Assembly: GCA_019423795.1 (NCBI GenBank)
Contig: JAHZAT010000088.1
Location: forward strand, 14,420-78,419
Length of the DNA: 64,000 bases
Source: Clostridiales bacterium
Lineage (GTDB): Bacteria; Bacillota; Clostridia; Lachnospirales; Lachnospiraceae
Reading direction: 5' to 3'
Shown here: piece after piece, positions 61,222 through 64,000 of the stretch
How the letters are laid out: every line of letters begins with the position of its first letter
Position numbering within the stretch: position 1 is the stretch's first letter
The notes under the pieces: model-generated
The model's database searches: none
Told to the model about the DNA's origin: nothing
The model's input: only the letters and a program-made list of their open reading frames with translations
Made by a program: the position numbers and the translations under genes

Positions 61222-61818
61222 ATGAAACATTTTATCGTAAATATCGGATGTGAATACGGAAGCGGTGGTCCGGACATCGGAAGAATGGTTGCCGAATCAC
61301 TAGGAATTCCATTTTACGACAGAGATTTAGTGGATCAGGTCGTAGAAAAGTTAGGAGTTGACAGAGATCTGGTAGAAAAAGCTGATTCCGGAAAAGAAAA
61401 TGTCAAATATGAGTTTGACACAACTTTTGGACCAAGATATGCAAACCTTACAAATCGTGTTATCTATACACAGTTTGAGGTTATCCATAAACTGGCAGCG
61501 AAATCTTCCTGCGTTATCATTGGACGATGCAGTAACTACATATTAAAAGACAGAGATGACTGCTTGAACATCTTTGTATATGCACCAGATGAATTTAAAG
61601 TCAAACATATTATGGAGCAAAAAGGTATTTCACAAAAAGAAGCACAAAAGCTTGTAAAATATAATGATGGAATGCTGAAATCAAGATATGAATATATGAC
61701 AAACTCTGATATGAGAGATTGTCGAACCAGACATATGATGATCGATTCCAGTATTCTTGGACTTGAAAAAACAGCAAAATATATCATGCAGTTAATTGAT
61801 CTGCGATTTGAAGACTAA
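61222..61818 (+). CDS. Cytidylate-kinase-like P-loop protein
   Basis: 198 residues of the cytidylate kinase-like family: EYGSGGPDIGRMVAESLGIP carries the P-loop and FYDRDLVDQV follows, as in that group; CVIIGRCSNYIL forms the second conserved segment. True substrate unknown; CMP kinase proper (cmk) differs. It lies between aminotransferase and permease in one direction. Confidence 0.82.
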   Translation: MKHFIVNIGCEYGSGGPDIGRMVAESLGIPFYDRDLVDQVVEKLGVDRDLVEKADSGKENVKYEFDTTFGPRYANLTNRVIYTQFEVIHKLAAKSSCVIIGRCSNYILKDRDDCLNIFVYAPDEFKVKHIMEQKGISQKEAQKLVKYNDGMLKSRYEYMTNSDMRDCRTRHMMIDSSILGLEKTAKYIMQLIDLRFED

Positions 61819-61845
61819 AATAAAATACATTTACATTCTAACAAA

Positions 61846-61886
61846 GGCGTTAAGAGATAAGGATCTTTTAGCGTCTTTTTTCTTTC
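61846..61886 (+). terminator. Intercistronic hairpin before the fusion gene
   Basis: GGCGTTAAGAGAT (61846-61858) pairs with ATCTTTTAGCGTC (61863-61875), with three G-U pairs, then seven T. No promoter is evident before the next start at 61930, so it probably lowers rather than abolishes read-through. Confidence 0.65.
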
Positions 61887-61929
61887 GAAACTTTAAACAG
61901 AATGTGAAGCAAGAAAGGAATGATATATA

Positions 61930-64000
61930 ATGGAAAAGAAAAAATCAGAATTTGACAAAGTATTTAGTGCATGGGACATTTTAGTCATTGCATTTGGAGC
62001 TATGATCGGTTGGGGATGGGTTGTTTCAACCGGGGACTGGATCGGACGAGGCGGAGTTTTAGGAGCTGTCATCGGTTTTGCGATCGGTGGTGCGATGGTA
62101 TTCTTTGTAGGACTTACCTACGCAGAACTTACCGCAGCGATGCCACAGTGTGGTGGAGAACATGTATTTAGTTATAAAGCTATGGGACCGATTGGTTCAT
62201 TTATCTGCACATGGGCGATCATTTTAGGATATGTCAGCGTTGTATGTTTTGAAGCGTGTGCGTTACCTACCATTATCACTTATATTTATCCAGGATTCTT
62301 AAAAGGATATCTGTATACTGTCGCAGGATTTGATATTTACGCATCATGGCTTGCAGTTGCGATGATCGTTGCTTTATTTATTACATTGATCAATATCAAA
62401 GGTGCTAAGACAGCAGCAACTTTACAGACAGTTTTAACTGTTATTATCGGTGGTGTTGGAATTCTTTTAATTGTAGCATCTGTAGTCAGTGGAGATAGTA
62501 GCAATCTAGCACCACAGTTATTTGCAGGAGATAGTGCATCAACTACGATGAAAGCGATCATGAGTGTTGCAGTTATGACACCATTCTTCTTTATTGGATT
62601 TGATGTTATTCCACAGGCAGCAGAAGAGATTAATGTACCGTTGAAGAAGATCGGTATGATCATGATCTTATCCATTGTACTTGCAGTTGCATTTTATGCG
62701 CTGATCATCTTAGGCGTTGGTTATGTTATGAGTCCATCTGATATTTCATCATCTCAGGCTGGATCAGGACTTGTCACAGCCGATGCGATGGCAAAGGCAT
62801 TCCACAGTAGTATTATGTCAAAAGTCTTGATCGTTGGTGGTATGTGTGGAATCGTTACAAGCTGGAACTCTTTCTTGATCGGTGGTAGCCGTGCCATGTA
62901 TTCCATGGCTGAATCTTACATGATCCCAAGAACATTTAGAAAATTACATAAAACACACAAAACACCAGTCAATGCATTATATTTAATCGGTGGATTATCT
63001 ATTTTAGCACCATTATTTGGACGTAAAATGTTAGTATGGATTGTCGATGCAGGTAACTTTGGATGCTGTCTTGCATACTGTATGGTTTCCTTATCTTTCA
63101 TCATTTTAAGAAAGAAAGCACCAGAAATGGCTCGTCCATATAAAGTAAAACATTATAAGATTGTTGGTGTATTGGCAGTCATAATGTCAGGATTTATGGT
63201 AGCAATGTATATCATTCCAGGATCAGGATCAAACCTAGTTCCACAAGAATGGGCAATGGCAGGTGGATGGGCTGTCTTAGGTGTTGTATTCTTCGTTATC
63301 TGTAAATCAAAATACAAAGAAAAATTCGGATCTCATATTGATGTTGCGGTAGACGAAAATGAAGTAGAAACAGAAGAAGATCATACATTTGAAGAAGCAC
63401 TTGGAGTTGTCAATGCTGCTGAAAATGTAGTAGAAGCACAGCCAGCAATTAACTTTAATTACTTCCTTCCAGTTAATATTGCATTTGGAAATGGTAAAGT
63501 CTTAGAAACTGGAGAACTTACAAAACCATATGGTAAGAAAGCATTGATCGTAACCGGAAGAAGCAGTGCAAAGAAATCTGGTTTATATGATAAAGTAGCA
63601 AACAGTCTTTCTAAAGCAGGAATCGACCATGTACTATTTGATAAAGTCGCACAGAATCCATTAACGACAACTGCGATGGAAGGTGCCGAGTTTGCAAAAA
63701 CAAATGGATGTGATGTTGTCGTAGCCATCGGTGGTGGAAGTATCATGGACTGTGCAAAAGCGATCGCATTCTTAAGTGTCAATGACGGAGATATCAACGA
63801 TTACATTTATAACAAATTACAAAGCGATAAAGCATTACCATTAGTTTTAATCCCTACAACTTGCGGAACAGGATCAGAAGGAAATGGATTTGCGGTTCTT
63901 ACAAACCCAGAAAACGGAGACAAGAAATCCTTACGTTGCAATGCGATCGTTGCAAAAGTATCCATTGTTGATCCAGAATGCATGATGACAATGCCAAAAC
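61930..64000 (+). CDS. APC-family permease fused to iron-containing alcohol dehydrogenase (3' end outside window)
   Basis: The frame is open from ATG 61930 to the window end, 690 codons, with no stop at the junction. Residues 1 to about 457 form an APC amino-acid/polyamine/organocation permease (AWDILVIAFGAMIGWGWVVS, TYAELTAAMPQCGGEHVFSY, about 12 membrane segments). Residues 458-507 are an acidic linker. From 508 (NFNYFLPVNIAFGNGKV) begins a type III iron-dependent alcohol dehydrogenase: KALIVTGRSS, AIGGGSIMDCAKA (NAD-binding GGGS), IPTTCGTGSEG, and VDPECM with the first iron-ligand Asp. The remaining ligands (His residues) lie beyond the window. The dehydrogenase would sit at the cytosolic face of the transporter. 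Confidence 0.9.
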   Translation, partial: MEKKKSEFDKVFSAWDILVIAFGAMIGWGWVVSTGDWIGRGGVLGAVIGFAIGGAMVFFVGLTYAELTAAMPQCGGEHVFSYKAMGPIGSFICTWAIILGYVSVVCFEACALPTIITYIYPGFLKGYLYTVAGFDIYASWLAVAMIVALFITLINIKGAKTAATLQTVLTVIIGGVGILLIVASVVSGDSSNLAPQLFAGDSASTTMKAIMSVAVMTPFFFIGFDVIPQAAEEINVPLKKIGMIMILSIVLAVAFYALIILGVGYVMSPSDISSSQAGSGLVTADAMAKAFHSSIMSKVLIVGGMCGIVTSWNSFLIGGSRAMYSMAESYMIPRTFRKLHKTHKTPVNALYLIGGLSILAPLFGRKMLVWIVDAGNFGCCLAYCMVSLSFIILRKKAPEMARPYKVKHYKIVGVLAVIMSGFMVAMYIIPGSGSNLVPQEWAMAGGWAVLGVVFFVICKSKYKEKFGSHIDVAVDENEVETEEDHTFEEALGVVNAAENVVEAQPAINFNYFLPVNIAFGNGKVLETGELTKPYGKKALIVTGRSSAKKSGLYDKVANSLSKAGIDHVLFDKVAQNPLTTTAMEGAEFAKTNGCDVVVAIGGGSIMDCAKAIAFLSVNDGDINDYIYNKLQSDKALPLVLIPTTCGTGSEGNGFAVLTNPENGDKKSLRCNAIVAKVSIVDPECMMTMPK

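Noticed and set aside
1..64000. CRISPR array
   Set aside because: No set of regularly spaced direct repeats with unique spacers; the only short-period repeats are the 21-bp iterons.

Overview
The window is a low-GC Firmicutes chromosome, most likely a gut Lachnospiraceae (an Anaerostipes-like host would fit; this is inference from gene content and synteny). Support: endospore genes (gpr, spoIIP) in the classical gpr-spoIIP-lepA-hemW order beside a divergent rpsT start, a clostridial NifU-like/GGGtGRT gene pair, and strong AGGAGG ribosome sites.

Region 1 (1-18720) is host core genome. It holds the sporulation/translation block gpr-spoIIP-lepA-hemW; a minus-strand block with an intracellular subtilase, a GT2 glycosyltransferase and an ABC-F ATPase; a plus-strand operon rex-acpS-nnr-alr-mazF; a CBS-domain CorC-like protein overlapping yebC; an O-acetylhomoserine sulfhydrylase; and the NifU-like/GGGtGRT pair.

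Region 2 (18685-58861) is a 40.1-kb prophage with siphovirus gene content. It is bounded by a 37-bp perfect direct repeat (attL/attR). The repeat is the 3' end of the GGGtGRT gene, which integration rebuilds intact while moving the operon's likely native terminator to the far side of the prophage. From the left: zinc-ribbon tyrosine integrase, a candidate small RNA, a proteasome-beta-like Ntn-fold protein, a type I toxin with antisense RNA, a lipoprotein, ImmA-like peptidase and repressor; a divergent operator region; early genes (Cro-like, YqaJ exonuclease, RecT, RusA, a DUF4373 protein with three 21-bp iteron-like repeats, antirepressor, two paralogous HTH miniproteins among long hairpins); Cys-rich miniproteins; an ArpU/RinA-like late regulator; HicAB; a CAU tRNA; then packaging, head, tail and lysis genes; and a second Ntn-fold protein at the right end. 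The head region encodes its own Prp-like cysteine protease. Scaffold, capsid and tail-tube proteins all carry the L27-type N-terminal leader that such proteases cut. The MuF head protein carries a C-terminal JAB metallopeptidase-like domain followed by a 56-residue candidate immunity protein.

Region 3 (58862-64000) is host again: the displaced terminator, an XRE-cupin regulator, a class III aminotransferase, a cytidylate-kinase-like protein, and one uninterrupted ORF, running off the window, that fuses a full-length APC-family amino-acid permease to an iron-containing alcohol dehydrogenase. Together these suggest import of an amine or amino acid, transamination to an aldehyde and its reduction by a dehydrogenase tethered to the transporter. 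The substrate is not determined.

The strongest candidates for something undescribed are the permease-dehydrogenase fusion, the two Ser1/Asp17 Ntn-fold proteins at the prophage ends, the phage-encoded Prp with three predicted substrates, and the three long wobble-paired hairpins in the early region.
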